This document shows positions 1 to 8,931 of a DNA stretch of 46,723 nt, in pieces; within the stretch, counting starts at the first letter, position 1; every line of letters begins with the position of its first letter. The position numbers and the translations under genes were made by a program. The stretch is from Acidobacteriota bacterium (lineage in GTDB: Bacteria > Acidobacteriota > Terriglobia > Acidiferrales > UBA7541): positions 1 to 46,723 of the forward strand of contig JABDFR010000018.1 of the NCBI GenBank assembly GCA_013286465.1, read 5' to 3'. The notes below the pieces were generated by a model. It had not been told where the DNA came from and made no database searches. It worked only from the letters and a program-made list of their open reading frames with translations.

Positions 1-882
1 ATACACCGCCACGTTCGCCTTGTTGCAAGCATCGATCGTCGCCGGCAATTCCGCTTCCGATTCCGTGGAAAGAGGAAATCCAGTCGTCAGCAGAATCAAC
101 GTTTTGCGTCCGGGCACTTGCGCTAGATTTTTCGCCAGGCTGCGAATCGCCAATAGCGCGCTGCGCGCTCCGAAATCCGCTTCGGTATTCGACAGCGCCG
201 TCGCCCCCGCCACCGAAAACGTGTCGGTAGGCATCGCAGAACCAGAATCACCGCCATTCGGCGATACAAACGAGCCCTTAACTCCCGCTACCGCCTTCTT
301 CAAGTGCTCCACGTCGGAAGTGAAATTCTGCGCGATGCGCAGCGTCCCGCCAAAATCCACCACCGCCATCACGCGATCCGGCCCGGCATTGCCGTCAATA
401 AATTTTGCCGCGGCATCGCGCGCACGAATTTGGTCGGATCCATCCATGGTCGAATTATCGAAGAACAGCACCAGATAGTGTTTCTGCGCACCCGCAGGCG
501 CACTCGGATCAGTTCCAAACGAAAAATTCGTGACCGCTTGTTCCTTATTGTCCTCGAGTACTTTGAAATCCTTCGCCGTCAGATCGCTGACGTAATTGCC
601 CTTTTTATCGGTGACCACCACGTCCACGCGCACCAGACGCGATTCAGTCTTCAGCACCGGGCCGCCGGGCGCCTGAGCCGGCGCCTGTTGCGCGGGCGGC
701 GCGGCGCCAGGCTGTTGCGGTGCGGCAGCGGGCGCGGCCGCAGGAGCTGGTTGTTGCTGTTGCGCCCGCACAACGCCCGCAGGCTGCGTCCCAAACCACG
801 CAACAAAGCCGATCAGTAGAACGATCGCCCCCACCAACTTCCAAATATCAACACGTCGCAATTTCATCGCCCACCTCTTCAT
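1..882 (-). CDS. VWFA-related acidobacterial domain protein, 3' end outside window
   Basis: Reads leftward and is still open at base 1; 294 codons are visible. The start at 882 ([10 protein letters not shown]) overlaps the TGA of the upstream gene as ATGA, which suggests translational coupling; a second in-frame ATG lies at 867. A hydrophobic N-terminal segment (about residues 16-31) is followed by a Gln/Pro/Ala-rich linker. Next comes a beta-rich segment ([14 protein letters not shown], then DFKVLED) and the start of the VWA fold, with the metal-site-like stretch LFFDNSTMD. The visible part ends at NKANVAVY, just before the Asp-Arg-Gly-Leu motif common in the family (TIGR03436 type). The family is abundant in Acidobacteriota. 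The proteins are presumed exported or membrane-anchored and to mediate protein contacts; no substrate is known. It is a paralogue of the next gene. Confidence 0.85.
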   Translation of the reverse strand, partial: MKRWAMKLRRVDIWKLVGAIVLLIGFVAWFGTQPAGVVRAQQQQPAPAAAPAAAPQQPGAAPPAQQAPAQAPGGPVLKTESRLVRVDVVVTDKKGNYVSDLTAKDFKVLEDNKEQAVTNFSFGTDPSAPAGAQKHYLVLFFDNSTMDGSDQIRARDAAAKFIDGNAGPDRVMAVVDFGGTLRIAQNFTSDVEHLKKAVAGVKGSFVSPNGGDSGSAMPTDTFSVAGATALSNTEADFGARSALLAIRSLAKNLAQVPGRKTLILLTTGFPLSTESEAELPATIDACNKANVAVY

Positions 883-2741
883 TGCGGGATTTCCACGATC
901 CCGTTCGCCGCCGTCAACAGTGCCGCCTCAGAGTCGCGCGCCACCAGCCTAACCACGTACGACCCCGGCTTGACGTCGAAATTCGTCCGGATATTCATGC
1001 CCGTATTCTCGAGTTTCGCCAAAGTATCGTCCTTGAATTTCATCTTCACCGTTTTAGTCGTGCCGGTGATGAAATTTCCGTTGCGGTCAAAAAGCGCGGC
1101 CACCAGCGTCAAGTTGTTCTCGTTGCGTCCCTCAGCTTTGCGGAATCGCATGCGCCTCACATCCACATGCGCCATTACCGCCAGCTTGGCATCATTCGCA
1201 TCCATCTTATAAAACTGCGTATGCAATTCGATCGGCAAGTCGCGAATTTCTTCTTGCGAAAATAGTTCCTCCTGCACTTCCTGTTTGGCCACCTCAATGG
1301 GATCCGCACCGTGCTTGGGCATGTAGTACCCGCGCCGCGCCTGAATATCGTATTTTTCCTTGGTGGTCAGCGTAACTTTCAAGTTGTGGTATTTCCCGTC
1401 ATAGGTGGCCTTCAACGGCGAAAAGCCCAACAAATACGAATAGGCCGGCGCACTTGCCAGTTGCTTGAATCCTTTCTCAAGATCGTTGTTGTTGTGAAAA
1501 TAAGCCCCGCCAGTCCCATCCGCCATTTCTTCCAACACGTCCGACTTGTCGGATTCCTCGCGCAGATTGAAATTCGCGTGCAATCCAATCGTCTGTGCCG
1601 TCCCCGGCGTCGAATTGCTGACGTCGCCTCCAGGCAGTACGACGTAGAGCCCGCGCGCATCTAGCGTGCTGATCACCACGTTCGCCCGCGTGGCCTTGTC
1701 CAGCACCGCGGTAAATTCCTCTTCGCGCGTCGGAAAAATGAATCCTCCGGAAACGAAAATAATGTTTCGCTGGCCGGGCGTAGCAGTCAGGCGCCGCACC
1801 ATCTCATCGAGGCGCCGCAACGCATACAGCGTCTCGTTATCTCCCGCGTTGTAAACCGTAGTGATCGTGCTCTGCGCCAGGGCCTGAGCCGCAGCGGCGA
1901 AATGAGAATCGTTGTTGTACGCACACGAAAGCGCGTCGGAAACCGCCGTGTTGAGGGCGTCCGCGTCATTCTGAATCTCCGCCAGGTAGGCCTGGTAATA
2001 GCTGACTGGCGGGCAAGCATTTTCTCCGCTGGTATCCACTGCACCCACTGCGCGCTTTTGTACCTTCATCAGCGCGTCATGAATTTTCGCGCGATCATCA
2101 GTGAAGTCGAGCTGGTTCTGTCCCGAGATGGTCACAATCGCGAACCGATCCGACGCCACATTCGAACTCTTCACGTAGTCGTCGGCAGCATTGCGCCCGC
2201 GCAGCAGTTCGTCGAACTTCAGCCGAGTGTCGTCAAATAAGAAAGCCACAAATCGTGACGGCAACACCGGTTGCGCTGTGGCGCCCGCCGCGGGAGCCGG
2301 CTCGCCGGGAACAGGATCGGGCCGCACCACGCGCGCTTGCAACGATTCGGGCGTGTCAGCCGAAAAATGCGTGATGGGCACAGGCTTCTTCGAATCCAAA
2401 AGCTGAAAATCTTCCTTCTTCAAATTGCCAACCGGATTGCCCTTAGAATCGCGCACCACCACCCGCACCAGAACCAAATTCACCGGCACGCGCAAAGGCG
2501 GCGACGACTCTTGCGTACTCATTTCCGGCGCGGGTTGCTGTGGCGCGGGCTGCGTCGGCGCGGCGGCCGGCGCTTGCTCCGCCGCTTTCGGTCCAGGCAC
2601 AGTGCCCGGCGCAGGCGGCTGATTTGGGTCGCCAGCTTGCGCGAAAGCGGAAGTGGGAAGGAATGAAAAAGTTGCTAGCAGTAGAAGGATGCGAAAAACG
2701 CCGCGCACACTCAGACTACGACTCACCACCGAAACAGCCAT
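879..2741 (-). CDS. VWFA-related acidobacterial domain protein
   Basis: 620 residues from the ATG at 2741, chosen because it places a clean signal peptide ([10 protein letters not shown], hydrophobic [10 protein letters not shown], Ala-Gln cleavage region) at the N-terminus. The frame extends 20 codons further upstream but that adds only a non-signal-like extension. A Pro/Ala/Gln-rich linker precedes the motif [18 protein letters not shown] and a VWA fold: [11 protein letters not shown] at the usual metal site, then [11 protein letters not shown], and [17 protein letters not shown]-terminal beta-rich part with YSYLLGFSP and RRGYYMPK is typical of this family (TIGR03436 type). The metal site reads Asp-Asp-Thr-Arg-Leu rather than the classic DxSxS, so metal binding is uncertain. 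Likely periplasmic or surface-exposed. It forms a coupled two-gene unit with the downstream paralogue (4-bp overlap). Confidence 0.88.
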   Translation of the reverse strand: MAVSVVSRSLSVRGVFRILLLLATFSFLPTSAFAQAGDPNQPPAPGTVPGPKAAEQAPAAAPTQPAPQQPAPEMSTQESSPPLRVPVNLVLVRVVVRDSKGNPVGNLKKEDFQLLDSKKPVPITHFSADTPESLQARVVRPDPVPGEPAPAAGATAQPVLPSRFVAFLFDDTRLKFDELLRGRNAADDYVKSSNVASDRFAIVTISGQNQLDFTDDRAKIHDALMKVQKRAVGAVDTSGENACPPVSYYQAYLAEIQNDADALNTAVSDALSCAYNNDSHFAAAAQALAQSTITTVYNAGDNETLYALRRLDEMVRRLTATPGQRNIIFVSGGFIFPTREEEFTAVLDKATRANVVISTLDARGLYVVLPGGDVSNSTPGTAQTIGLHANFNLREESDKSDVLEEMADGTGGAYFHNNNDLEKGFKQLASAPAYSYLLGFSPLKATYDGKYHNLKVTLTTKEKYDIQARRGYYMPKHGADPIEVAKQEVQEELFSQEEIRDLPIELHTQFYKMDANDAKLAVMAHVDVRRMRFRKAEGRNENNLTLVAALFDRNGNFITGTTKTVKMKFKDDTLAKLENTGMNIRTNFDVKPGSYVVRLVARDSEAALLTAANGIVEIPQ

Positions 2742-3046
2742 GGGCACTCCTGGGCGATCCAAGCACTCGGGCGCGCGCCGAGGAAGCATCGCCAAACGCA
2801 CTGACCAAGCACTCTACGTGCCCGTTACCGCACTGTCAATGCGCCCTGTCCCGCCGCGCCGGGACGCCGTAAAGTAGCGCTGGCGTCCCTGCTAGCATCT
2901 TACGACCGAAAGTTCCGGCCAAGGCGAAATTGTCGGACGGCGCACAGCAGTAACACCCGGACGAAGCTTTGAATTCTAAGTCCGCCGGCAAACTAACCCG
3001 TATCAAAATCCAGCTCGCTAGATGCCGGCACAGACGCCGGCGCCAC
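2742..3046. other. Intergenic gap with one dispersed hairpin
   Basis: About 305 bp between the ATP-grasp stop and the VWA start, both read leftward. No coding sequence is convincing. It contains a GTAGCGC-led hairpin repeat at 2874-2899 and should hold the promoter of the VWA pair, but I saw no clear -35/-10 pair. Confidence 0.6.
2874..2899 (+). repeat. GTAR hairpin repeat, copy c
   Basis: Starts GTAGCGCTGGCGTCCCTGC and ends GCATC. It aligns base for base with the copy at 5429-5454, and the match continues into flanking ACGACCG. It belongs to the dispersed hairpin family also seen at 11947, 13978, 25614 and 25767. Confidence 0.6.
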
Positions 3047-4252
3047 TTAAGCCGTAGGCCGGTCCGGCACCGGCTGCGAAGCCATAAAATCATCCCGAAA
3101 TCTCAACATATAAGCATCCAGCAACTCCCGAACCCTCTCAGCCTTACCAGACTTCAAAACAAACCCAGCATGATGATATTTCCCCACCCGAGTAACAATC
3201 TCAGGATCGGTATAACCCGAAGTATCCGGCCGTTCCTGCCGCGCCAAAGATAAAATCACCCCAGCATATTCACGCCGAGTCTTCGGCAACACATAAGCCC
3301 GCTTCCCCCCACCAACTTCAATGCGCGCCCATTCGCGCCAAAGATTCACCCCAGTAGCGGCCTCCACAACGTCCGAGATATAAGCCCCGCCCACCCGCGC
3401 CGCCACTTCAATAAAATAAAACTTCCCCCCATCATGAGCCCGCAAAAATTCCGCATGCGTAACCCCACGCAACAACCCCAGCGCCTCAATCACCTCCCGA
3501 TTCAGCTTCAGCAGCGCCTTAGCATCCGCCCCCGCACGCGCAAGCGTCCGCGTAGTAAAAACCCCGCCATGATGCGCCACTTCAAAAGGCGGCTTCCCAT
3601 AAGCATGCGCCTCCGCAAAAACGACTTTGCGCTCGGAAACAACGCTGTCCACATGAAACACATCGCCAGGAATAAATTGCTCCAGCAAATAAAACGACTG
3701 CTGATCCGCAAGCTGCTCCAGCCAAGGCCAAAGCTGCGAAGCCTCCTCAATTTTCTTCATGCCAATCCCAGAAGCCTGCGACCGCGGCTTAAGCAACCAA
3801 GGCGGCCGAACGCGTTCCATAAATTCGCGCAGCGCATCGTAATTCAAAACGTGAATGAAATCGGGCACCGGAATGCCCGATTCCCGAGCCCGCCCACGCA
3901 TAGCCAACTTGTCCCGAAAATACCGCATGGTAGTAAGCCCCATGCCAGGAACCCGCAAATGCTCGCGCAGCGCCGCCGCGTTCTCCATGTCAAACTCATC
4001 CAGTGCCACAATCCGATCGATCGGCCGGCTACGCGCAATGTAGCTGACCGCATAAATCAGTTGCTGCAACGGAATTTCCGCCGGCGTAGCAAAAACTTCC
4101 TCAATAGCCTCCCGCGGCCAATCCGCCTGCAACAGCTTCTCGACGGTCACCAGCAACACCCGGCAACCTTCCTCCTTACAAGCCCGCATAAACTCCTGCC
4201 CCTTCTCGTAGGAGGTAATGCAAAGAATCGTAGGCGCTTCAGTTATTGCCAT
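3047..4252 (-). CDS. ATP-grasp domain ligase of unknown substrate
   Basis: 401 residues, start ATG at 4252 (MAITEAPTIL). The N-terminal part (1-110) looks like the pre-ATP-grasp Rossmann-type domain. The ATP-grasp fold follows: LLKPRSQASGIGM at about 153-165 (ATP-contact Lys and Gly-rich loop), EQFIPGDVFHVDS at about 191-203 (adenine-contact Glu) and FIEVAARVGGAYISD at about 280-294 (metal-binding Glu and Arg). The second metal ligand usually written as Asn is Ala here, as in several CarB-like stand-alone ATP-grasp enzymes. Such enzymes join a carboxylate to an amine or thiol through an acyl-phosphate. The substrate cannot be read from sequence. No partner biosynthetic gene is adjacent, although an esterase lies upstream on the same strand after a 221-bp gap with a repeat. 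Confidence 0.82.
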   Translation of the reverse strand: MAITEAPTILCITSYEKGQEFMRACKEEGCRVLLVTVEKLLQADWPREAIEEVFATPAEIPLQQLIYAVSYIARSRPIDRIVALDEFDMENAAALREHLRVPGMGLTTMRYFRDKLAMRGRARESGIPVPDFIHVLNYDALREFMERVRPPWLLKPRSQASGIGMKKIEEASQLWPWLEQLADQQSFYLLEQFIPGDVFHVDSVVSERKVVFAEAHAYGKPPFEVAHHGGVFTTRTLARAGADAKALLKLNREVIEALGLLRGVTHAEFLRAHDGGKFYFIEVAARVGGAYISDVVEAATGVNLWREWARIEVGGGKRAYVLPKTRREYAGVILSLARQERPDTSGYTDPEIVTRVGKYHHAGFVLKSGKAERVRELLDAYMLRFRDDFMASQPVPDRPTA

Positions 4253-4286
4253 AATCTATTCGACGAACGCTGTCGTTCGGATCCCC

Positions 4287-4445
4287 GTAGGGCCCGCGCT
4301 TTATGCCGGGCCTCTTCATGCAAGATCGCGCCACAAGTCTGGATCCACGCGCAAGAACCATTCTCTTTCACGTCGAGCTGCAAGGCGCGGCAACCTCGCC
4401 ATGAACTTGCAGGTTGCCCGGCCCGGCATAAAGCGCGGGCCCTAC
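4287..4445. repeat. 159-bp MITE/REPIN-like element with perfect 26-bp inverted ends
   Basis: The left end (4287-4312) begins GTAGGGCCCGCGCTTTATG and ends CCGGGCC. The right end (4420-4445) is its exact reverse complement over all 26 bases, with 107 bp between. Each end can also fold on itself (GGCCCG with CGGGCC). A third single end lies at 11506-11531. No transposase gene and no clear target-site duplication were seen. It fills the gap between the esterase stop and the ATP-grasp start. Confidence 0.75.
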
Positions 4446-4473
4446 GTTAAGAAAGCGCGCGCGATCGCGCGGA

Positions 4474-5274
4474 TTATACAGCTCCCTCCGAAGCCGGAAA
4501 CAAATATTGCAGAAATCCCCCCACGCGCCCAGCCCAAGCTTCCTCGTTGTGTTCGCCGCCCTCGATAATTTCAAAATGCAAATCCCGGTCAAGCGACCAA
4601 CCCTTCCCGTAAAGCACATCTCGAAATCCTTCCACACTAGGCACAATGCGCGGTCCTTCGCGCGTGCCAATATCCATCCAAATTCGAGGGTGCGGATAAA
4701 CGTCCGCTTGGGCCGCAAACCCGTGAATCCAACGGCGATCCCACCACACGGACGGCGAAAGCGCTGCCACCTGCCCAAACACCTCCGGATAGCGAAGCCC
4801 CGCATAAAGCGCCAGCAAACCGCCCAGCGACGAGCCGCCAATTCCCCTATGCCATGCGTCCGGTAACACGCGAAAGTTCGCATCCATATAGCGCCGCAAT
4901 TCCTCGTTGATCATCCGCAGATATCGATCGGCCTTCCCTCCGCCCAAGCGCAACGTGCGAGTGGGCGTATATTCGCGCATCCGCTTTTTGCCCAAATTAT
5001 AAATCCCGACGATAATCAACGGCTGAATTGCGCCAATGCCAATGAAATGATCGGCCGTCTCCCCCACATGCCAATATTTTCCGGGAATGAATGAAGTGGC
5101 GGGATCGAAGAGATTCTGCCCATCCTGCAAATAAAGAACGGGAAACCGCCGCTGCGGTTGCTCATCGTACCCAGGCGGCAGATAAATAATCAGATCGCGC
5201 TCATTCCGCAACAGCCGCGATTTAAACCTCTCAACCTTAAAGACCCGCCCCGCGCTCAATTCCAGAATCCCCAA
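4474..5274 (-). CDS. Alpha/beta-hydrolase esterase (esterase D / IroE-like)
   Basis: 266 residues, start ATG at 5274. The fold is the putative esterase (PF00756) type. VLYLQDGQNLFD (about 46-57) forms the oxyanion-side strand. The nucleophile elbow is GGSSLGG (Ser149 in G-x-S-x-G), the acid is probably Asp201 in WMDIGTREG, and His242 in GGEHNEEAW completes a Ser-Asp-His triad. No signal peptide is visible, so it should be cytoplasmic. Enzymes of this family hydrolyse esters such as trilactone siderophores, S-formylglutathione or acyl sugars. The substrate here is not indicated by the neighbours. It reads in the same direction as the ATP-grasp gene, but the repeat-bearing 221-bp gap argues against tight coupling. 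Confidence 0.85.
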   Translation of the reverse strand: MGILELSAGRVFKVERFKSRLLRNERDLIIYLPPGYDEQPQRRFPVLYLQDGQNLFDPATSFIPGKYWHVGETADHFIGIGAIQPLIIVGIYNLGKKRMREYTPTRTLRLGGGKADRYLRMINEELRRYMDANFRVLPDAWHRGIGGSSLGGLLALYAGLRYPEVFGQVAALSPSVWWDRRWIHGFAAQADVYPHPRIWMDIGTREGPRIVPSVEGFRDVLYGKGWSLDRDLHFEIIEGGEHNEEAWAGRVGGFLQYLFPASEGAV

Positions 5275-5570
5275 GTGGCAGAAGGTTTGCCCACAGTAGC
5301 GTTCTGGCGATTCAAGGCCACTCGCGCGTTCAACAATCCATTCTCCCCCCTGATCGATTTTTGGAAACTCAATTCAAGAATACCAGAAACAAAAATTCCC
5401 GCTATTTCCCGAGCCTCCGCCGCCTCAAGTAACGGCGGCGTCCCTGCCGGCATCCGACGACCGCGATTCCCGCCACGGCAACACTCACGGTCGGACTACT
5501 CAACTCCCATTAAGACCTTTCGCCGGTCATTGCAAATGCTTCGCACGAACGATATTCTCGCCTCGTAAGC
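5275..5570. other. Divergent intergenic region with one hairpin repeat
   Basis: About 296 bp between the divergent esterase and glycosyltransferase genes, so it should carry both promoters. It contains the hairpin repeat 5429-5454. No convincing coding sequence or textbook promoter was seen. Confidence 0.55.
5429..5454 (+). repeat. GTAR hairpin repeat, copy d
   Basis: Starts GTAACGGCGGCGTCCCTGCC and ends GGCATC. The arm GCCGGC-type pairing is close to complete. It shares most bases with the copy at 2874-2899, including the flanking ACGACCG. Confidence 0.6.
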
Positions 5571-6515
5571 ATGAAAATCTCCGCCTACCTCCCCTGCTAC
5601 AACGTCGAGCGCTACGTCGGCCCGACCATCGAAGCCATCCTCGCTCAAACGCACCCCCCAGACGAGTTCCTAATCATCGACGACGGCAGCACCGACACCA
5701 CCATCGACATCGCCGCCAATTACCCAGTCCGCATCATCCGCCACGAAAAAAATAAAGGCCTAGCCGCCGCAAGAAACACCGCCTTCGCAAACGCCAAACA
5801 TGAACTAGTAGCCGCCATGGATTCCGACGCGCTAGCAGAAAAAGAATGGATGGAAAGCCTGCTGGACGCATTCAAGGATCCGCGCGTAGTCGGCTCAAGC
5901 GGACGCCTGATCGAAAAATTTCGCGAAGGCGCCGCAAACGCCTGGCGCTCAACCTATCTAGCCCAGGATCTGGGAGAAAATCGCATCGAGATCGAATGGC
6001 CTTCGCACAAGCGACTTGGCGGCTTCGGCACTCTCCTACGCAAGGACGCAGTTCTGGCCGTAGGCGGTTACAACGAAAGATATCGCACCAACTACGAAGA
6101 TGTAGACATGTGCACGCGCCTGCTGCAAGCCGGTCACAAGCTAATCTTCGAGCCGCGAGCCATCGCCTATCATCTACGCCAAGATACGGTCCGCACCATA
6201 CTGCGCACGTCGTGGCGCTCGCAATTCGACACGCACTATTTCAACGGCGGCTACAACAATATCCCGCTGAAGCTGCTCCACAATTTCCGCTGGTCGCGCG
6301 CCATGATGTGGAACGATTGGCGCGCAGGAAATAAATCCCTGCTAGGCGTCGACGCGCTAATGCCCTGGTATCACTCCTACGCAGATTTGAAGTACAGATT
6401 TTCCCCCGGCCGCCTCCCGCCGGTAGACGCCGAAGGCCCGAACGCCGAACTCTACTACCCACGCCCGATCCGCGCCCTCCGCCGCCGCCGCCGCAATTCC
6501 CACCAACGCGCCTAA
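5571..6515 (+). CDS. Glycosyltransferase family 2
   Basis: 314 residues, start ATG at 5571 (MKISAYLPCYN). It is a GT-A fold enzyme. LPCYNVERYVGPTIEAIL leads the nucleotide-binding half, IIDDGSTD (Asp37-Asp38) follows, then the Mn-binding DSD at 84-86. GGFGTLLRKDAVLAVGGYNE marks the acceptor side, and the catalytic-base region is NYEDVDM (Glu176-Asp177). Such enzymes move a sugar from a nucleotide-sugar to a lipid carrier, polysaccharide or protein. No transmembrane segment is evident. The C-terminus ends in an Arg-rich tail (ALRRRRRN). It is isolated from other polysaccharide genes and ends convergent to the PQQ lipoprotein gene. Confidence 0.9.
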   Translation: MKISAYLPCYNVERYVGPTIEAILAQTHPPDEFLIIDDGSTDTTIDIAANYPVRIIRHEKNKGLAAARNTAFANAKHELVAAMDSDALAEKEWMESLLDAFKDPRVVGSSGRLIEKFREGAANAWRSTYLAQDLGENRIEIEWPSHKRLGGFGTLLRKDAVLAVGGYNERYRTNYEDVDMCTRLLQAGHKLIFEPRAIAYHLRQDTVRTILRTSWRSQFDTHYFNGGYNNIPLKLLHNFRWSRAMMWNDWRAGNKSLLGVDALMPWYHSYADLKYRFSPGRLPPVDAEGPNAELYYPRPIRALRRRRRNSHQRA

Positions 6516-6568
6516 CTCGTTTTGGCCGGCAAATTTATTCCGCCGACGATTCGCGCTTGCAGAATTAT

Positions 6569-6619
6569 CCCCGTAGGGGCGCCGGTTGCTGCGCCCGCCC
6601 CTGTCACGCCCGCGAAAAC
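6569..6619 (+). repeat. 51-bp dispersed element, copy 1
   Basis: Runs from CCCCGTAGGGGCGCC to CGCGAAAAC. The same 51-bp span, with the same ends, occurs inverted at 22797-22847. A diverged copy begins at 8760. The internal arms AGGGGCG and CGCCCCT can pair. It sits in the gap between two convergent genes. Confidence 0.75.
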
Positions 6620-6655
6620 GTACCCTACTGCCGTCGGAGTAACGCGATTCGATGT

Positions 6656-7816
6656 TCAATGCACCGCCCGCGCAGTATTCCGCATCCCCGCCCCATACTT
6701 CGGCCACTGCCCCGATAATCCACCGTTCTCCGCCAAATCCTGAATGGCATAAAGCTTCCCATCCGCACTCTGAAAATAAAGAGTGCCATCAGCCCCAACG
6801 GACGGCGAAAAAACCTGCCCGCCCGTCGCAAATCTCCATTTCAATTTGCCGAAGGAATCAAGCGCATAAAGATTATGATCCGCGCTCCCGAAAATAACTT
6901 CGCCGTTGCTGGTAAGCGCAGGCTGCGACCGAATGCCGCCACCCGCGGCAAATTTCCATTTAAGCTGCCCGCTCGACGAAACCGCGTAAAGATTCTTGTC
7001 GTCACTGCCGAAATAAAGCGAACCGTCATCCCCAATGGAAGGCGTGGTAGCCCGATCCGTCAAAGCAAAACTCCAAATGCGCTTCGGCTCGGCAGTGTAA
7101 GCATCCAATCCGCCCTTGCGCTGCAGATAAATCGTGCCATTCGCCGCAACCACCGGCGCCCCGCAATCGCCCTCATCAACTTTATGATTCCATTTGACGT
7201 TGTGCCCCTTGTCCGCATAACTCAAAATATTCAGATAGCGGGTAAAGACCATACCGCCGTCGGGAGTGAAAGCCATACCAATGGCGTAAGCCCGGAGGAG
7301 CACTGCGGGATTGTCGCGCGCACTGCTGAGTTGCAGCATCGACGCATTCGTGCCCAGCAAAACAGTTCCGTCGTAAGCCGAGCCCAGTTGCGTGGCCGGC
7401 GCCATGGTTCCCACTTCGCCGCCCTTACCGTCCGGACTGACTCGCGAAATCCCGCCGGAATCGCTCGTAGTGAAATCGAACCAGATGTAACCGATATCGT
7501 CGATCAAGGCATAATGCACAGGAACATTCGCCACTTGCCCCGGCGAATCGAAATGCCATTTTTCGGTTCCATCGGGTCGAATGGCATGAAGCCCAAGGTC
7601 ACCGCCAGCGTAAATGGTCCCATCATCGCCGATCGCCGGAACTTGCTCCGCGCTGTACCCATCGCGCTGCGCCACAGCAGCCTGCCCCAGCGCCACCTCC
7701 CATTTCTTCGCCGGCGATGGCGCGGGCGCCGTCCCCGGCGAGCCCCCCGAGCACGCAGTGATCGTGGCACACAGAAGGGCACACGCGATTCCCAAGACGA
7801 AAGCTGGTTTCTGCAT
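6656..7816 (-). CDS. PQQ-like beta-propeller lipoprotein
   Basis: 386 residues, start ATG at 7816. The N-terminus (MQKPAFVLGIACALLCATIT then AC) is a lipoprotein signal with Cys22 as the lipidated residue in I-T-A-C. Repeats of the PQQ/BamB type follow, each near 38-40 residues: IGDDGTIYAGGDLGLHAI, IGDDGSLYFGSDDKNLYAV, LTSNGEVIFGSADHNLYAL and VGADGTLYFQSADGKLYAI, with linking LKWKFA and LKWRFATGG strands. This predicts a seven- or eight-bladed beta-propeller tethered to a membrane and facing the periplasm. It lacks BamB gene context (no der or hisS neighbour), so a generic scaffold or surface role is likelier than outer-membrane assembly. No PQQ-dehydrogenase catalytic residues were identified. 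Confidence 0.85.
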   Translation of the reverse strand: MQKPAFVLGIACALLCATITACSGGSPGTAPAPSPAKKWEVALGQAAVAQRDGYSAEQVPAIGDDGTIYAGGDLGLHAIRPDGTEKWHFDSPGQVANVPVHYALIDDIGYIWFDFTTSDSGGISRVSPDGKGGEVGTMAPATQLGSAYDGTVLLGTNASMLQLSSARDNPAVLLRAYAIGMAFTPDGGMVFTRYLNILSYADKGHNVKWNHKVDEGDCGAPVVAANGTIYLQRKGGLDAYTAEPKRIWSFALTDRATTPSIGDDGSLYFGSDDKNLYAVSSSGQLKWKFAAGGGIRSQPALTSNGEVIFGSADHNLYALDSFGKLKWRFATGGQVFSPSVGADGTLYFQSADGKLYAIQDLAENGGLSGQWPKYGAGMRNTARAVH

Positions 7817-8072
7817 AAACTAATTTTAAGGTCATCAAAGCCCGAGTCCGTTCAGATTGAGCGGCCGGTCATGCCCTTAAAGTTACTTTCCCGCGGATGC
7901 TCCCACGTGCAGTTTGCGGTTCGACATTCGCCTGTACGTTCTGCGCCAAGAAATTCGGAACGAGGTTATTGTAGAAATAGCGGATGAACGAGTTAGGCGG
8001 ATTCCAAAAACGGCCCGAACACCCAGAGCCACTCTAAGCAACTGGCCAAACTCCGGCTCCCGCGAGGTCGGC

Positions 8073-8693
8073 ATGAAATACACTTTTTGTTGTGCAGCGT
8101 GTCTGTTCCTTCTGAATGTCGCGCCCGCATTTTCGCAAGATGCCGCCCCGCCGGCCGCGCAGGAAAAGAAACACGCCAAGCACGTCTACACCGACGACGA
8201 TTTCGCCGCCTCCTCCTCACCCAGCGACCAGCTACCGCCCGGCGTAATTGGCGCGAACAATATGGCCGCTTCCTTCCTGCCGAAGGACCCCATGACGGCG
8301 AAACAGCTCGCGGAGTTGCAGCAGTATGCCAACTCGCAGGCGGCCTTCGAGCGCTCTCAATCGATTGCCACCATCGCAAAACTCTATTTGCGCGATGACG
8401 ATGTCCCCTTCCGCGGCCGCGACGATTGGAATCACCGCGCTTTCGATGCCTGGACCGATATCGTGAAAACCATTTCAGACTTCGCCCAAAAATTGCAGGC
8501 AGTGCGCACCGCCGATGCCGCCATGCTGGCCCAGAAAGAACTCTCACCCCAGGAAGTAGCCCAATTGCACGAGCAGCGCGCAAATTTGATCGAGCAATGG
8601 GAGCCGGCGCTGAAGGCGGTAAACCATTTTATAGTGCTGCAGAATGAGGCCAAGGATAAGGCCGCAGAGTGGAGGAAATATACCGCCAAGTAG
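8073..8693 (+). CDS. Small exported protein, unknown function
   Basis: 206 residues from the ATG at 8073 (MKYTFCCAACLFLLNVAPAF then SQ), chosen because it starts a clear Sec signal peptide with cleavage near residue 21. The frame is open further upstream but that part is not protein-like. The mature part has a Pro/Ala-rich start, the stretch YTDDDF and then a mainly helical region (about residues 75-200) rich in Ala, Gln, Glu and Lys, probably coiled. I do not recognise a family. YTDDDF-type sequences after an Ala/Pro/Lys-rich linker are common in exported acidobacterial proteins of unknown function. It stands alone, with repeats downstream. Confidence 0.7.
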   Translation: MKYTFCCAACLFLLNVAPAFSQDAAPPAAQEKKHAKHVYTDDDFAASSSPSDQLPPGVIGANNMAASFLPKDPMTAKQLAELQQYANSQAAFERSQSIATIAKLYLRDDDVPFRGRDDWNHRAFDAWTDIVKTISDFAQKLQAVRTADAAMLAQKELSPQEVAQLHEQRANLIEQWEPALKAVNHFIVLQNEAKDKAAEWRKYTAK

Positions 8694-8931
8694 CGAGCCC
8701 TCTTCGCCCGTGCCGTCGCTGTTGCCGTTGTTGTTGCCGTTGCTCTCGCTGTTGCCGTCGTAGGAGCGCCGGCTTGCTGCGCCCGCCCGCGTAACGCCGA
8801 CGAGGTCGTCGCCTACTTGCATCCGCTGACCCGCTGCGCTGCTTTTCCCTTTGCCGCTGTTCTCAAACCATCGTAAATGCGCACAACTTCTTCCCCTCCG
8901 CCGCGTCTAACGCCATAATCGACGAACCCAA
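8694..8931. other. Gap with low-complexity GTTGCC tract and a diverged 51-bp element
   Basis: Bases 8710-8757 are a run of imperfect gttgcc/gttgtt hexamers. From 8760 (GTAGGAGCGCCGG) to about 8805 the sequence matches the 51-bp dispersed element at 6569 with scattered changes. The rest should hold the permease promoter; none is obvious. Confidence 0.6.

Noticed and set aside
3434..4450. 338-codon frame on the plus strand
   Set aside because: Antisense to the ATP-grasp gene, with Arg/Pro/Asn-rich non-protein composition caused by the C-rich strand.
6875..7987. 370-codon frame on the plus strand
   Set aside because: Lies opposite the PQQ-propeller gene, which has clear repeats and a lipoprotein signal.
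7914..8072. 53-codon upstream extension of the small exported protein
   Set aside because: It would bury a clear signal peptide in the interior and is not protein-like.
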